A DNA stretch of 64,000 nucleotides from Flaccisagitta enflata (lineage: Eukaryota > Chaetognatha > Sagittoidea > Aphragmophora): contig OZ231126.1 in the NCBI GenBank assembly GCA_965153355.1, positions 78,306,001 through 78,370,000 of the forward strand. Reading direction: 5' to 3'. The position numbers and the translations under genes are program-made. Numbering within the stretch: position 1 is the stretch's first letter; each line of letters starts with the position of its first letter. The notes under the pieces were generated by a model that made no database searches, was not told where the DNA came from, and saw only the letters and a list, made by a program, of their open reading frames with translations. Shown piece after piece: positions 45,529 through 58,152 of the stretch.

Positions 45529-45679
45529 GTTGGTGCAAATCTAAAGATATTACTATTAGAAGTAAGTTATTGCGGAGAAATAGCCATGCACGAGTCACAT
45601 GTATTTTGGGGAAAATTTGTCAATACTCATACACTTTCACATGCATGGGTATATATTGGGTATGTATACCCACCTACCC

Positions 45680-45800
45680 CCCCCCCCCCCCCCCCGCTCC
45701 GGCCTGAAAGTCGGCCCCTACTCAAAGCACAAATCCTGACTTTGAGGCCCAATCTCAACGTTGAGGCTCGAATTCCAGCCACGAGGGCCATTTAATCGGT
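45680..45800 (+). repeat. C-run and degenerate AGGCCCAAATC repeat
   Basis: A run of about 17 C at 45678-45695, followed by three or four units similar to 5370-5510. Confidence 0.7.
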
Positions 45801-46566
45801 CATTTTTTTTTTTTTTTTGGCCAATTTTCCTTTGTCATTATAATTTGCTCTCTCTCATTTTATCAGTTAAAAAAATTGAATCCTCTCTCCCTGCGTCGAT
45901 ATTGTATTTGCGTCAGTTGCAAAAAAATCTCTCTGTGATTTTTTTTCCTTTTTTTAGCCTCCATCAATAGTCAGGAAAGAGAGAAATTTCTTGAAGACTG
46001 TAGCTCTGTTCGGGAATCACAAGATTAAAATTCTTGCTTAGACGCCCAGATTCCAGCCTTGAGGCACAAATCTTAGCGTAAGGCTCAAAACTTAGTCTGC
46101 CAAAACACAAAAACCGTGAGTTATCTTTTTTTTTTTCTGTAAAGAGAAGAGGAAAACATGCTATGAATTAATAGACACTTCAAATGGCGCATGAGGAAAC
46201 TTAGTCGCTAAAATGAATGAATTAAACACGAAATTCAATCAAATAATCAGAGAACAAAAACTACGTATAACTTTACGTATAGAGAAAACAATCAGATCGA
46301 CAATCAAGTAGACTATGCTACAAAAAGTTTAACGAATACTGAAACATATGTAAAACTAATTTACTACTGTAGGAAGATAGCGGAATATCGACAAATTTCT
46401 GAACGGAAAACAAAATGAGGTAGTAATCACAGCACTTTTGAAATTATGAGGCATGAGACGAGAGTAAAAAACACAGACTGGATATAAATTCGCAGATGTG
46501 AATAAAAGTTAGTTGTGCAAAAACGCATCTTATAACTCACACCTTAGACTTCGGGCCCAAATCTCG

Positions 46567-47157
46567 GTCTACGTGTAGGAGAGGACCGGACTTTTTTTAG
46601 TGTTTTTAACGAGTTTTTTTTCACGAAAATTTCAAATCTGAAACAAGAGAACAATTTAGGTCAATGATCCGAGCCCATACCAAACCCCTACCCCCACCCC
46701 TACCCCTAAACCCACCCCTACCCCTAAACCCACCTACCCCTACCCCTAAACCCTTAGGTTAGGGGTAGGGTGGTTTAAGTGGTGGGTTAGGTTAGGTAGG
46801 GTGGTTTAGGGTTAGGGGTGGGGTTAGGGTAGGTTTAGGGGTAGGGGTGGGTTTAGGGGTAGGGGTGGGTTTAGGGGTAGGGTTAGGGGTAGGGGTGGGT
46901 TTAGGGTTAGGGGTGGGTTTAGGGGTAGGGGTGGGTTTAGGGTTAGGGGTAGGGGTGGGTTTAGGGGTAGGGGTGGGTTTAGGGGTAGGGGTGGGTGTAG
47001 GGGTAGGGGTGGGTTTAGGGGTAGGGGTGGGTGTAGGGGTAGGGGTTTGGTATGGGCTCGGATCATTGACCTAAATTGTTCTCTTGTTTCAGATTTGAAA
47101 TTTTCGTGAAAAAAAACTCGTTAAAAACGCTAAAAAAAGTCCGGTCCTCTCCTACAC
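46567..47157. mobile_element. Foldback element with telomere-like G-rich core
   Basis: Arms ACGTGTAGGAGAGGACCGGA, TTTCAAATCTGAAAC and GAGAACAATTTAGGTCAATG are mirrored exactly near 47045-47157. Between them C-rich CCCTACCCCTAAACCC (about 46680-46750) faces G-rich GGGTTTAGGGGTAGGGGT units (about 46755-47048). The right block is longer than the left, so the hairpin is asymmetric. Frames reading VGVGLG or PLPLNP are artefacts. Confidence 0.88.
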
Positions 47158-47486
47158 GTAAGCCCAAATCTCAAGTTTGAGGCTAAGATCGAAGATCTCA
47201 TCTCAACCGCAAAGATAAGAATATTCCCCATGAACGTTCATGAGCCCAAGTATATTTCCTCGGCCGGCTGGCTGTCCCTCTAACCATCACATCCCCATAT
47301 AAACTACAACATTGAGGCATACGTATGCAGCAGATCAGAAATTAAATGGGTCTTCATTACCTTTTGTCCATTTTCTCATGTATACCTCTTGTCCTCTACA
47401 GAGTATGAACCTAAAACCATACAGCCTCTTTAAAACAAAAAGACAACACATCCCCCTCAACAAAAGCTAAAAGTTATCACTCTACC

Positions 47487-47588
47487 AATAAAGGCGGCTC
47501 TCGCCGACCGGAAAAAAGGGAGTCTTTTTCTTTCTGTGCATGTTCTTTTGTGTGTGCTTCTCATGATGTCTGGTTGACTGCTTGTCTG
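47487..47588 (+). repeat. Second copy of the AATAAAGGCGGCTCTCGCC repeat
   Basis: Same text as 43238-43340, here ended by the CAAGG element at 47589. Confidence 0.75.
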
Positions 47589-47699
47589 TTTTTAGTCGCG
47601 TGCACGCGACTCTATACCCCGCTTTGTCCGTCCGTCGGTTGGTTGGTTGGCTGGTCGGTCGGTCGGTTGGTCGGTCCCCATTCTACTTTTTTTATTCAT

Positions 47700-48990
47700 T
47701 TTATTCCTATCAAGTCATTTTAAGTCAATTAAGTGATTTTGAGTCAAATTAGATCATTTTAAGTCATTTTAAGTCATTCTAAGTCACTTTAAGTCAAATT
47801 AAGTCATTTGAGTCATTATTGAATTTTAGTCAATTAAGGTCAATCTAGGTCATTCTAAGTCATTTTAAGTGAATTCAAGTCAATTTAAGTCAGTTTAACT
47901 CAGTATAAGTCAATTTAAGGCAGTCTAAGTCAATTTAGGTCATTTTATGTCATTTTTGAATTTTAGTTTTTTTAAGTCAATTTAGGTCATTTTTTACATA
48001 ATCATAGGTCATTATGCAATTATAGGTAATTATAAGTAATCATAGGTCATTATGCAATTATAGGTAATCATAGGTCATTATAGGTAATTATAGTTAATCA
48101 CAGGTCATTATAGGTAATTATAGGTCATTATGTTATTATAGGTAGTTATAGGTCATTATAGGTAACTAAAGGCAATGATAGGTCATTATCCAACTATAGG
48201 TCTTTATTGGTAATTATAGGTCATCATGTAATTATAGGTCATTACAGGTAATTTCAGGTCATTATAGGTAATTATAGGTCATTATGTAATTATAGGTAAT
48301 AATAGGTAATCATAGGTCTTAATAGGTAATTGTAGGTCATTATGCAGTTATAGGTAATTAAAGGTAATAATAGGTAATCATAGGTAATCATAGGTCATTA
48401 CAGGTAATTATAGGTCATTATGTGATTATAGGTAATTATAGGTCATTATTGGTCATTTTAGGTAATTATAGGTAATTATGGGTCATTATGCAATTATAGG
48501 TCATTATCGGTAATTATAGGTCATTATGTTATTATAGGTAATTATAGGTAATTATAGGTTATTATATAATTATAGGTCATCATAGGTAATTAAAGGTAAT
48601 TATAGGTAATTGTAGGTCATAATGAAATTATAGGTAATTTTAGGTAATCAAAGGTCATTAAAGGTAATTATAGGTCATTACGTAATTATGGATAATTGAA
48701 ATTATTTATAGGTAATTATAGGTCAATAGACAATTATAGGTAATTACAGGTAATTATAGGTCATTATGCAATTTTAGGTAATTATAGGTAATCATAGGTC
48801 ATTATAGGCAATTATAGGTCATTATGTAATCATAGATAATGACAGGTAATTACAGGTAATTCCTATTATTTTATAAGTAATTGTAGGTCATTCTAGGTTT
48901 AGGTAATCGTAGGTTATCATGGGTAATTATAGGTCATGTAATTATGAGTAATTATGTGATAATAGGTAATTAAAGGTCAATTTTTGTTAA
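47700..48990 (+). repeat. Minisatellite, ~10-bp units TAAGTCATTT and TAGGTAATTA
   Basis: The left quarter is TTTTAAGTCA-like (complement of the TGACTTAAAA array at 10730). The rest is ATAGGTAATT/ATAGGTCATT with a weak higher-order period. Confidence 0.9.
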
Positions 48991-49103
48991 TGGTTAATTC
49001 CGCGCATCGGGGTCCACCCAAAAAACCCTGACTCTCCACCATTGTAGAAGTGTCATCGCTTCTGCTGCTGCATTGAATAAGGTCACAAAGGCTGGGTGAC
49101 ATA

Positions 49104-49683
49104 ACAGGTGTGACACAATTATTGGAACTGGACCAAGAAAACTTGATTCATTCAATTTTTTTTTCAATATAATTATGCTTATTCTTTACAAATATGAAAA
49201 TATATGTATCTAGATGTATATTTTGGTTGATTTTAGTAGTTTCAGTCCATTATAGTTCATCACATTTGATTTTTAATTCACTACCTGAAATAAAGAAAAC
49301 TCCAACCTAAAGAGTAGCACTAGGTTTGGAGAAGTTCTCTACCTAAATGAATTGAGCTACCACATCCAGATTGGTCGCATTTGAAAGAGTAAAAACAATT
49401 CTTTAAAATGGGACCAATCTGGTTATGGTAGCTTTATTCGTTTAGATTTTGCAATATTCCAAAGATGGGTGAACTTTATGGTGATTTTCTAATGATTTTG
49501 AAAAAACACATCTCCATTGTTTTTACATAACTTGCCTTTACCTAAACCAAAATTGACGAAATTCATGATCAAAATAAAGAGTTTTTTATGCTCTACCAGA
49601 TGGTGAAAACTGTTTGTCAATATCTATCATGATATAGATTTGATGACTATTTATCGGAGTTCCAATAATTGTGTCACACCTGT
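49104..49683. mobile_element. TA-flanked palindromic MITE, ACAGGTGTGACAC ends, copy 2
   Basis: 580 bp, TA at 49102-49103 and 49684-49685. Reverse complement of 9318-9897 with the same length and almost no visible differences, so both copies moved recently. Confidence 0.93.
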
Positions 49684-49685
49684 TA

Positions 49686-51198
49686 CCTAACTACCTGGTG
49701 CGCCATACCAAACCAATTTTTGCTCCTCCAACTGCCCCTATGGGGTCCAAAACAGGGGTAGAAGGGCCTTTTTTGGCCTGTCCCGATTTTGTCCATGTAA
49801 GCAAAAAGCTAGTTTAAGCAATCAAAAAATGTCAAGCAGAGTCATCCAATAGCTTGCAAGCCATCCCTATACATCCATTGATATGTGCAGAAAATTTGAA
49901 CTCAATAACTCAACTGTAAGACGAAAAAAAAAAGACTTTTAATTATAATACTCTTCCCCTTCATTTTTCTGTTATTTTTTTCTCAAAATGAGATAAGCCG
50001 ACAGTTTTTTTTGTAAGCCTATGATTGTTCAAACATTAAGCATTTTTTCTTTTGTCATTGCATTAACAACTAGTTGAGCGACATTTCCTCCAAATTTCAA
50101 GGATTTTTTCCATTTCATTTTGGAGAAATCAACATTTTCCTAGAGCGTTACAATTCAAAGGTGCTCCTTGTTGGTAGTGTCACACTTGTGTCACACTATG
50201 ATTCATACTCTGTCAAGGCATAGTAACATGATTAACGGAAAATTCATCTACATGATGAGAAAGATGGTGAAATTCTGTAACTACATCTAAAATTTCAAGC
50301 CTTAACTCTAATTCGTTTGGTCACAATGAAATTACAAAGTTGATCAGTACTGAAATAGAGAGCGAATTGTAACGCTCGCCGACGAAGCCTCGTAGTTAAT
50401 TCTTTGTTTCCACACAGCGCTTCTCACACAAAGGCGCGATGCTTTTGTGCCTCAATTTAGTAAAATTTCTTAAAATTCAAATTGGCTTATCCCAAAAACT
50501 ATTTGAGCTAGCCCAATGAAATTTTGCATGGTTGTTATCTAGATCAAGAGGGTTCTTCACCTATACTCTGGTGTGTCTTAAAGAATGCCGAGGAGTCCCG
50601 ACAGACCAACCAACCTACCAGAAAAAAAATTGAAAAAACGGCATAACTTTTAAAATAATTGTCCAATCTGGTTGAAATTTTGCATGAAGCTTCCGTTAAA
50701 GATGCCTCGTCACTGGCATGAAACAGAGCTTAGCAAAAAAATTTTTTCCACCAACTGCCCACCCAGCAAAAAATGGTACTTATAGAGATTTTTTCAAAAA
50801 ACTCAAATTTTTTAAAAACAATTCAGAAACATGATCATACATGATTGCTTGAACATATTCATCAAAAATTTGACTGTCATATTGATTTCTTCATTGTATT
50901 TAACAAAATTTTTTATGAGTACGCTTGCAAAAAATGTGTAATTAGGCCTAATTTGTATGAATAATGAGCTCAGGTAAGAAAATCCAAGTATCAATTCATA
51001 CATGATATAAGATTAGCTACATGATGATGTATGGTTTTTTTCAATTTTCAACATTTCAAAATTGATGGATTTCACTCTGTCCACGGACCCTATTCCATGA
51101 CATTAACCTAATATAGGTGATTATGTAATTCAAAGTTATCATAGCTACTTACAGGCAATTATAGTCATTATTGTCATTACAGGAAATAATGTACTTAA
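49686..51198. other. Unassigned non-coding sequence
   Basis: Includes GCCCTTTTTTGGCC-like text, ACGCTCGCCGACGAAGCC at 50371 and several 'loose phrases' such as CTATTTGAGCTAGCCCAATG and CCAATCTGGTTGAAATTTTG. No frame over 63 codons. Probably part of another element. Confidence 0.35.
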
Positions 51199-52154
51199 CT
51201 ATGGCAAAATAAAAAAAGACAGTTATTTTCAAAATGATATTGTGAGCTCATTTTTTAGAGCAGGTTCATAATTTTTTAGACTACGGTAGTTTGTTAAATT
51301 TGCTACCTGGTAAAAAAATCAGATCTTGAAAAAGTTGATTTTTGTGCCCATAGCATTGAGTTTTGAAAAATTTGTCAATTGAACCATCGCCGAATAGGTT
51401 TCAGTTTAGATCCAACTTTGAAAATTTATTTGAGCTCAATATTTAGAGCGAGATCAATATTTCTGAGATGGTGATAGCAGGTCAAATTTCTGACACAGAA
51501 AAAAAAATCAGAATTCAAAAAAGTGTATTTTTGTACCTTCTACATCAATTTTTGTAAAATCTGTCAAAACTAGATATCAAGACTAGATTTTTTATTAGAA
51601 GTCTTTTCACAAAAATTGATGATACTGGTGCAAAAATACATTTTTTTGAGATCCGATTTTTTTGCTGTGTCAAAAACTTGTCATACTATCACCACCTAAA
51701 AAAATTGTGAAGTTACTAAAAAAAATGAACATTTGAAATCATTTCTAAATAAATGTTTTTTTATTTTGACCATCCAACTTTAACCGATTTTACAAGAATT
51801 GATGTTGCAACTACAAAAATAAACTTTTTTGAGTTCTGATTTTTTCACTGTGTCAGAAATTTGACATGCTTTCATCATCTAAAAAATTTTGATCTTGCTC
51901 CAAAAATTGATCTTACAATTGATTTTCAAAGTTAGATCTAAATTGAAACTGAAACTAACTCGGTGATTGTTCAATAGACAAATTTTGCAAAAATCAATGC
52001 TATGGGCGCAAAAATCAACTTTTTCAAGATCTGATTTTTTTGCTAGGTACCAAATTTGACAAACTGTCATGGTCTGGAAAATTATAAAGCTGCTCCAAAA
52101 AATGAGCTCACAATATCATTTTGAAAATTACTGTCTTTTTTTATTTTGCCATAG
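51199..52154. mobile_element. Large palindromic element (CTATGGCAAAATAAAAAAAG ends)
   Basis: CTATGGCAAAAT, GACAGTTATTTTCAAAATGA and TGTGAGCTCATTTTTT at the left are mirrored at 52092-52154. Arms stay complementary through TTTTTTACCAGGTAGC-type text toward a centre near 51680. About 950 bp and AT-rich. Confidence 0.8.
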
Positions 52155-52266
52155 TTATATAATTAGGCGATTATGTAATTAAGTAATTGTATAAGCCTCG
52201 CACGCGACTTATAGGTCTTGGCCTTGTTGTTATTCATTCTCTGTTTCTCTGTGTCTCTTTTTCCTC

Positions 52267-52912
<646 letters not shown>

Positions 52913-53089
52913 GTGTGTCACGCAATTCCTCATCCTCATGGCATTCCGATAAGTCGAACAGTCCGATGGAGTTTGTACGGTCGAGAAAGACTCAACCGAG
53001 AAAATGAAATCTGGATTGATATTTAAAGTGAAGATTGGATGGAAGATCAATCAAATTTCAAGAAAAAGATGAAGAAGAAAACAAGTGAC

Positions 53090-53180
53090 GCGGGGTTACA
53101 ATATCGTTGCGGACGGGTGGGCTGGGGCATCCAACCCCCATCCACACCCTTACCCCCACCCCACATCCCTCCCACACCCA
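53090..53180 (-). mobile_element. Fragment related to the CAAGG element at 32345
   Basis: GTTGCGGACGGGTGGGC and GGGGCATCCAACCCCCATCC match the reverse complement of 32480-32525; 58216-58405 is similar. Confidence 0.6.
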
Positions 53181-53191
53181 AAGATACACAA

Positions 53192-53198
<7 letters not shown>

Positions 53199-53225
<27 letters not shown>

Positions 53226-53310
53226 AAAGAAAAAGAAAAAGAAAAAGAAAAAGAAAAAGAGAAGAAGAAGAAGAGGAAGAAAGAAAAGAATAAGGAAAAG
53301 AAAGAGAAAA
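53199..53310 (+). repeat. (GAA)n and (AAAAG)n tract
   Basis: Purine-only microsatellite; frames are poly-Lys/Arg artefacts. Confidence 0.95.
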
Positions 53311-53316
53311 AAAATT

Positions 53317-53552
53317 TTTACAGTCACGTGCTACGCGACTCTACACCCCGCTATGTCGGTCGGTCGGTTGGTCGGTCAGTCGGTCGGTTGGTCGGTTGGT
53401 CAGTTGGTTGGTTGGTTGGTCCCCTCTTTACTTTTTCGGGATTTTTGAGCTTTTTGAGCCTACTGCTCCTGCCCAAATGCTTTAGTGACCTTCCCCAGCA
53501 CTGCTCCTGCCTGCCCGCACGAGACTGGAGTAACTGTGTATCCGGTCTTGAT
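53317..53552 (+). mobile_element. CAAGG family element
   Basis: TTTACAGTCACGTGCTACGC, CGGTCGGTCGGTTGG repeats, ACTGCTCCTGCCC twice, and GTGTATCCGGTCTTG. Head palindrome slightly decayed. Confidence 0.85.
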
Positions 53553-53844
53553 AGAATCATCTCGCGATTTCTAAGTAAGATTTGTCTCAGTCATCCATAG
53601 CTAGGGGATGAGCTACAACTTAAAATTTCAAAGGCTGAGAGTGCATCTCGTTTTGAAAAAAACTTGCCCCCTGAAGTGTTGAAAGTCATTGAAGGCGCAA
53701 ATCACCACTGATCTAGGCGTTCTTTGTTTTGCTCGACGGAGATTTGATTTCTCTCGCCATCGACTTTAACTAAACATCATTATTTTCTTTTAAGGGGCCC
53801 CTAAGGGCCCCCCAAAAAACCCTTATTGAGATTTTTTTTTTGAA

Positions 53845-54240
53845 AAAAAAAGCAGGGTGCAATCAATAGGAAATTGTCTGATTTGCCTAGATCCAAATCT
53901 TGTATTTTCATTTATTTTTTCAAAAAAACTTAAAAAAATTTTGTGTCGCTCGTCAGGTACTTCATAAAAAAAATTACAAAATATTTTTTTGAAAAATTGT
54001 TTTCAAAAGTGGGGTGCAATCGCTTTGATTTGATTTGCCTAGATCCAAAATCTTGTATCTTCTTTTTTTTTTTCAAAAAACTTAGAAATTTTTTGTGTCA
54101 TGCGTCAGGGACTTTGAAAAAAAGAAATCACAAAATGTTTTTTGGAAAAATGTTTTTCAAAAGTGGGGTGCAATCGATAGGAAATTGTTCAATTTGCCTA
54201 GATCCATAATTTCATAACCTTACTTTTTTCAAAAAATTTT
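53845..54240 (+). repeat. Tandem repeat, ~155-165-bp unit, about 2.5 copies
   Basis: GGGTGCAATCRATAGG, TTTGCCTAGATCC and TTTTGTGTCRYGCGTCAGG recur with a spacing of about 155-165 bases (starts near 53853, 54013 and 54165). Confidence 0.8.
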
Positions 54241-54468
54241 GAAAATTTGATTTGGGGCGTGTTCAATCAAAGAAAAAAAGAATATAAAAAAGGCCGTAAC
54301 TTGTAAACTATTGATGCGATTGTCCTGAAATTTGAAATACTAGCTGACGTCATGCTTCTCGACATACGAGCCAAAAATCTTGATTGTGTACCGTCGTAGA
54401 AGACACTTCTTTGCCTACCATAGCTCACTTCCCTCTCTCTCTTTCTCTCGCTCTCGCTCCTTCTCTCT

Positions 54469-54476
<8 letters not shown>

Positions 54477-54540
<64 letters not shown>
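54477..54540 (+). repeat. (TC)n
   Basis: About 32 TC units. Confidence 0.97.
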
Positions 54541-54542
<2 letters not shown>

Positions 54543-54594
54543 ACATGCTCACTCGCACGCAGCGTTAAACCATCACCACCCCACTCTCCACGTA

Positions 54595-55602
54595 CAGTGC
54601 GGTTCAAAAAAAAGTTTTACATGTTTTGCATGTTTTACAAGTTTTACATCTTATATTGCAGGTATTCATTGATAGATCTTAAAAAAATCCATGATAGAAT
54701 TAAAGAGTTTTAAAAGATGAAGCATTTGCCGCCAAGCACAATTATGTTGGTCAAATGGTTTGAAAGTAACAGAAGTTTGAAGTTGATGTCCCAAAAATCT
54801 GTTGGGAAAAAAACTAACTTTGGCAACAAGAAAAATCAAACTGCTTGTTTGTCAATGTTTCACATCCAAGCACTGAGTAAAACATAGCAAAATTCATGAC
54901 CATTTTGAAGCTCTGCCAAAAAACTTTCAAATGAGACCTTGCTGGATGTCCTAGCTCTATCGGTTTAGAAATGGCGTTAGGATGAAGACAGGTGGTAACT
55001 AATTTGTAAATCTACAATGTGATTTTCACGGCTTATTTTTATTCTAATATAAAAGTTAAATGCATTGAGTTAAAAAATTTTTCTTAGCGCCATTTTGAAG
55101 AAAATTTGAAGCTCTTCAATTTGCTCATGGATAAAGAGTAGCTAGAATAATCTTGAGCTGCATCATTGTCAAATATGGAAAGACAAAAATTGTTCATTGG
55201 AAAAACATGAAATGAGCACTTTTTTCAATCAGTGATTTTTTTCTTCAAACCTTTGCTATTTCTAAACAAATAAAGCTACAGTGACCAGCAACATCCCATT
55301 TGGAAGATTTTTTGCAGAGCTTTCAAATGGTCATGGATTTTTTATGGTTCTAGCCCACAGGTAAGCAGTTTAATGCTCGCTTTCTATGGACTGTAAAGCA
55401 TTTAGGTGATAAAACCTCAAAAACACCCTTGCAACTTGTTTTTTTATACTGCACCATTTTTCACTTTCTAGTCAAAATGTGAAGGTACATTCAAGTATTG
55501 TAGTCTAGATTATAGATGATAAAGAAGAAATAGTTAAAAGGTTATGTCTATTGCTATAAAATAGGATTTAATACTACTAAAACATTTTTTTGAGCCGCAC
55601 TG
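54595..55602. mobile_element. TA-flanked Tc1/mariner-type MITE, CAGTGCGGTTCAAAA ends
   Basis: TA|CAGTGCGGTTCAAAAAAAA and TTTTTTTGAGCCGCACTG|TA (TA at 54593-54594 and 55603-55604). 1008 bp, palindromic for most of its length, no transposase. Internal AGCTCTATCGGTTTAGAAATGG and GAGACCTTGCTGG recur inverted and in 41603-43183. Confidence 0.9.
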
Positions 55603-55604
55603 TA

Positions 55605-56062
55605 CTCTCCACTTTCTCACTTTCTCTAAATCAAACTGTCTCTCACTCGAGAGATGATATCGTCCAGTTCTTCTCTCGTATTTCCAATTCCTTCCATTCT
55701 TTTTTTTTCATTCTGTATTTTCATTCTATCTTTTTTTTTCCTCATCTCTTCTTATTTTCTTATCTAACTCGATATCGTTTCGTCGTGGCCTGGGGTCGAT
55801 CGCCGAGTCGAGTCACATCAAAAATTGAATTTTCAAAATTTTTAAGGTTTTTTTTTTCCGCAAATCCTTTCCTTTCGTTTTCTTTTTTTCCTTGGGCCGC
55901 TGCGGCATTACTGCTGTCATCGTCGCTGGCCGTTGGCCGTCCTGACAAAGTGGCACATCACCAAACTGGAGTTGTAAATCTTCGACATCGTGTTCGTCGT
56001 CATAGTCTCATATTATTCTCGTTATCTGACTCAACTTCGTGGTAGTTCTGTTGCGCTTTCAG
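55605..56062. other. Sequence upstream of the 56076 exon
   Basis: T/C-rich, without a confident frame. It should hold promoter or 5' UTR sequence of the following gene. A + strand frame (55590-56045) is open but has low complexity and ends before the acceptor. Confidence 0.3.
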
Positions 56063-56075
56063 ACATTCACTCATC
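56045..56075 (+). promoter_or_regulatory. Putative splice acceptor before a start codon
   Basis: GTTCTGTTGCGCTTTCAG ends at 56062, 13 bases before the ATG. It resembles the arrangement at 17383. Confidence 0.4.
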
Positions 56076-56336
56076 ATGGCCGAAACAGAGCAAGTGACGC
56101 TCGAAGTGTCGTCGGTGCAGCAAGCCTCCGCCGACTCCTCATCCTCATCCGCCGCCGCTGCCGCTGACGACGGCGTTGGCATCGCTGCCGACGCAGCCGC
56201 CGGAAGTGGGAAATCTGCGTCGACGACGACGGTCGCCGACGCGGATGCGGTGACGCCTTCGCCTTACGAGTCATACAAAAAGTCAGGCGCCGGAAGAAGT
56301 TATGGCGGCATGAAGAGGAAACCCTTTACTGAAATG
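56076..56336 (+). CDS. First coding exon of an unrecognised gene
   Basis: Starts MAETEQVTLEVSSVQQASAD in a strong context (ATCATGG). It continues through a Ser/Ala-rich disordered stretch (SSSSSAAAAADDG, then AADAAAGSGKSASTTT) and ends YESYKKSGAGRSYGGMKRKP with FTEM. The donor ATG|GTAAAT leaves phase 0, and the frame afterwards soon ends. GC content and codon use are higher and more even than the surroundings, supporting real coding sequence. There is no signal peptide, so a cytosolic or nuclear protein is likely. I could not identify the family; the conserved part probably begins at GGMKRKPFTEM and continues in exons outside the window or unseen here. Confidence 0.55.
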
Positions 56337-56507
56337 GTAAATCATTATCATGAAATGGTGTCTTTTTTTATGCGTGTCTAAAAGCGGTCATGTCCGTCTG
56401 TCTGTCTGTTTGTAAGTCGATCTCTCAGTCTGTTGGTTACGGTATCATGCCTTCTGGCATATATCACTTCGATAAATCTTTCATCCGTTTATTCAGACAA
56501 GTGTTCA

Positions 56508-56695
56508 TTCATTCATTCATTCATTCATTCATTCATTCATTCATTCATTCATTCATTCATTCATTCATTCATTCATTCATTCATTCATTCATTCATTCAT
56601 TCGTTCATTCATCATTCATTCATTCATTCATTCATTCAATCATTCATTCGCTCATTTATTCATTTATTCAATCAATTCATCATTCATTCATTCTC
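56508..56695 (+). repeat. (CATT)n tetranucleotide array
   Basis: About 33 nearly perfect CATT units then degenerate units. It lies in the putative first intron. Confidence 0.97.
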
Positions 56696-56884
56696 TAAAC
56701 TTTGCCTAGTTGTGTAATGGTTCATCTTTTCGTTTTGATCTAATGTTTACTCTTACAAATTTCAAAGTAAAGCGCATTCGAGTTTTTTTTTCTTATTGGT
56801 TGGAATGGAAATAACAACTATCGACCATCGCAATTATAACAAGTGCCGTCTGGCTGATGTTCAACAAGGAATGAATATCAGGTT

Positions 56885-57575
56885 TTCACGTTTAAGTAAA
56901 AGACCACATTCTTAAGGCCTGTGCCTTCCAATCGTAAGGATTCTTATCCATTACGTCAATGAAAACGCCCCAAAGTTAAACACTGGATCTCACCAATCTT
57001 ACCATAGACGAGGCTTGGTATAAAAATATCTCATGCAAATTTTCAGGCCTCTGGGATAGGGGGAACCTTCGTTAGGGTAACCATGAAGTTCCAATAGAAA
57101 TCTATGGCAGAAACAAAATTTGCATAATGGAAATACTGATTCCAATGCTAATTTAATGCAAACTTCAACCTCACCCTAACGAAGGTTCCTGCTATCTGAG
57201 AAGCCCAAAATTTTGCATGGAATATTTTTAGTCGCGTGCTACGCGACTCTATAAGCCACTTTGTCGGTCGGTCCGTCGGTCGGTCGGTCCGTAACAAAGT
57301 CGTTTTAAAGGCTTTTTATTGCGTTTTTCATGTCTCTGAATAGTGGAGAAGAAGCTTGGAGTAGTAAATAGCTGTTTGAAATGTCTTTTTGAAAAAAAAA
57401 GTCGTTTGTCTGTCTGTCTGCCTCACTGTTTTTGAAAGTGCCGACGCACGCGACTTAGGTCTAATGACCTTGTTTTACCAAGCCACAACTGTGGTAAGAT
57501 TGGTGAAAGCCATAGTCGAAGTTTGGGGCGCTTCATGGGACGTATAATATCCATCCATGGTCAAAGGGAAGACAC
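56885..57575. mobile_element. Palindromic element interrupted by a CAAGG element
   Basis: Left arm includes TTATCCATTACGTCAATGAA, CTCACCAATCTTACC, AGGCTTGGTATAAAAATATC and AACCTTCGTTAGGGT. The right arm mirrors these as ACCCTAACGAAGGTTC, CCAAGCC, GGTAAGATTGGTGA and TTCATGGGACGTATAA. The right arm is split at 57225-57475. Confidence 0.8.
57225..57475 (+). mobile_element. CAAGG family element (CAAGGTCATTAGACC subtype)
   Basis: TTTTTAGTCGCGTGCTACGC, (GGTC)n, AACAAAGTCGTTTTAAAGGC, GTGCCGACGCACGCGACTTA and GGTCTAATGACCTTG. Same subtype as 27998-28260. The intact opposite arm of the host palindrome shows the empty site and no target duplication. Confidence 0.9.
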
Positions 57576-58060
57576 TTCAGTGCATTAATTATTGGCCGTT
57601 TTTAGAGGATTTTCCATATTGTGATATCATGCTGCCTCTCAAACTTTAGACTCCTGGAGACGGAGTTTCATCACTTATGTAGTGAATAAGTGAATAAGTG
57701 AATTGCCAAAAACCCCATATGTCTTTATTTGACAGTGCTGCTTGTCACTATTTACCCTGTACTTGCTGGCTCTAAAAAAAACTTGGTCCTTCCGTCTGTT
57801 CGTCCGTCCGTCATATTTTTCATGCTACCCACCCACACCTTCTTTTATGAAAAAGGTATGAATTATCATTCACAAATTGATGTAATGAAATAACACCTGA
57901 GCAACAATTATTGTCACAACCATGCTTCAAGTTTAATTATAAATCTTATTATACTCAGTAATATAGATCATTTACTACATATCTACTGTCTGAAAAGATA
58001 GTGTGATCTTATTTGGCTTATGAAATGTACCAATAACGGCGGCTAATCGAAAAAGTCGTA
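57576..58060. other. Unassigned stretch
   Basis: Contains a short CCGTCTGTTCGTCCGTCC run at 57790, probably a decayed CAAGG-element core, and AATAACGGCGGCT at 58030 from the 43238-type repeat. No gene. Confidence 0.3.
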
Positions 58061-58061
58061 A

Positions 58062-58067
<6 letters not shown>

Positions 58068-58152
<85 letters not shown>

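Larger units (their letters stand above)
47589..52230 (+). mobile_element. Giant CAAGG family element (4.6 kb) with minisatellite and two nested elements
   Basis: Head TTTTTAGTCGCGTGCACGCG with (GTCC/GGTT)n at 47589-47680. Then comes a TAAGTCATTTTAAGTCAAT array passing into a TAGGTCATTATAGGTAATTA array to about 48990. The array type resumes at 51105-51198 and 52150-52190. The tail CGCACGCGACTTATAGGTCT then GGCCTTG closes at 52230. Nested pieces are 49104-49683 and 51199-52154. Sequence between 49690 and 51100 is unassigned and may be a third insertion. Confidence 0.8.

Noticed and set aside
46680-47050. True telomere or internal chromosome end
   Set aside because: The G-rich units are irregular and lie inside precise inverted arms with unique sequence on both sides; this is an element core, not a chromosome end.
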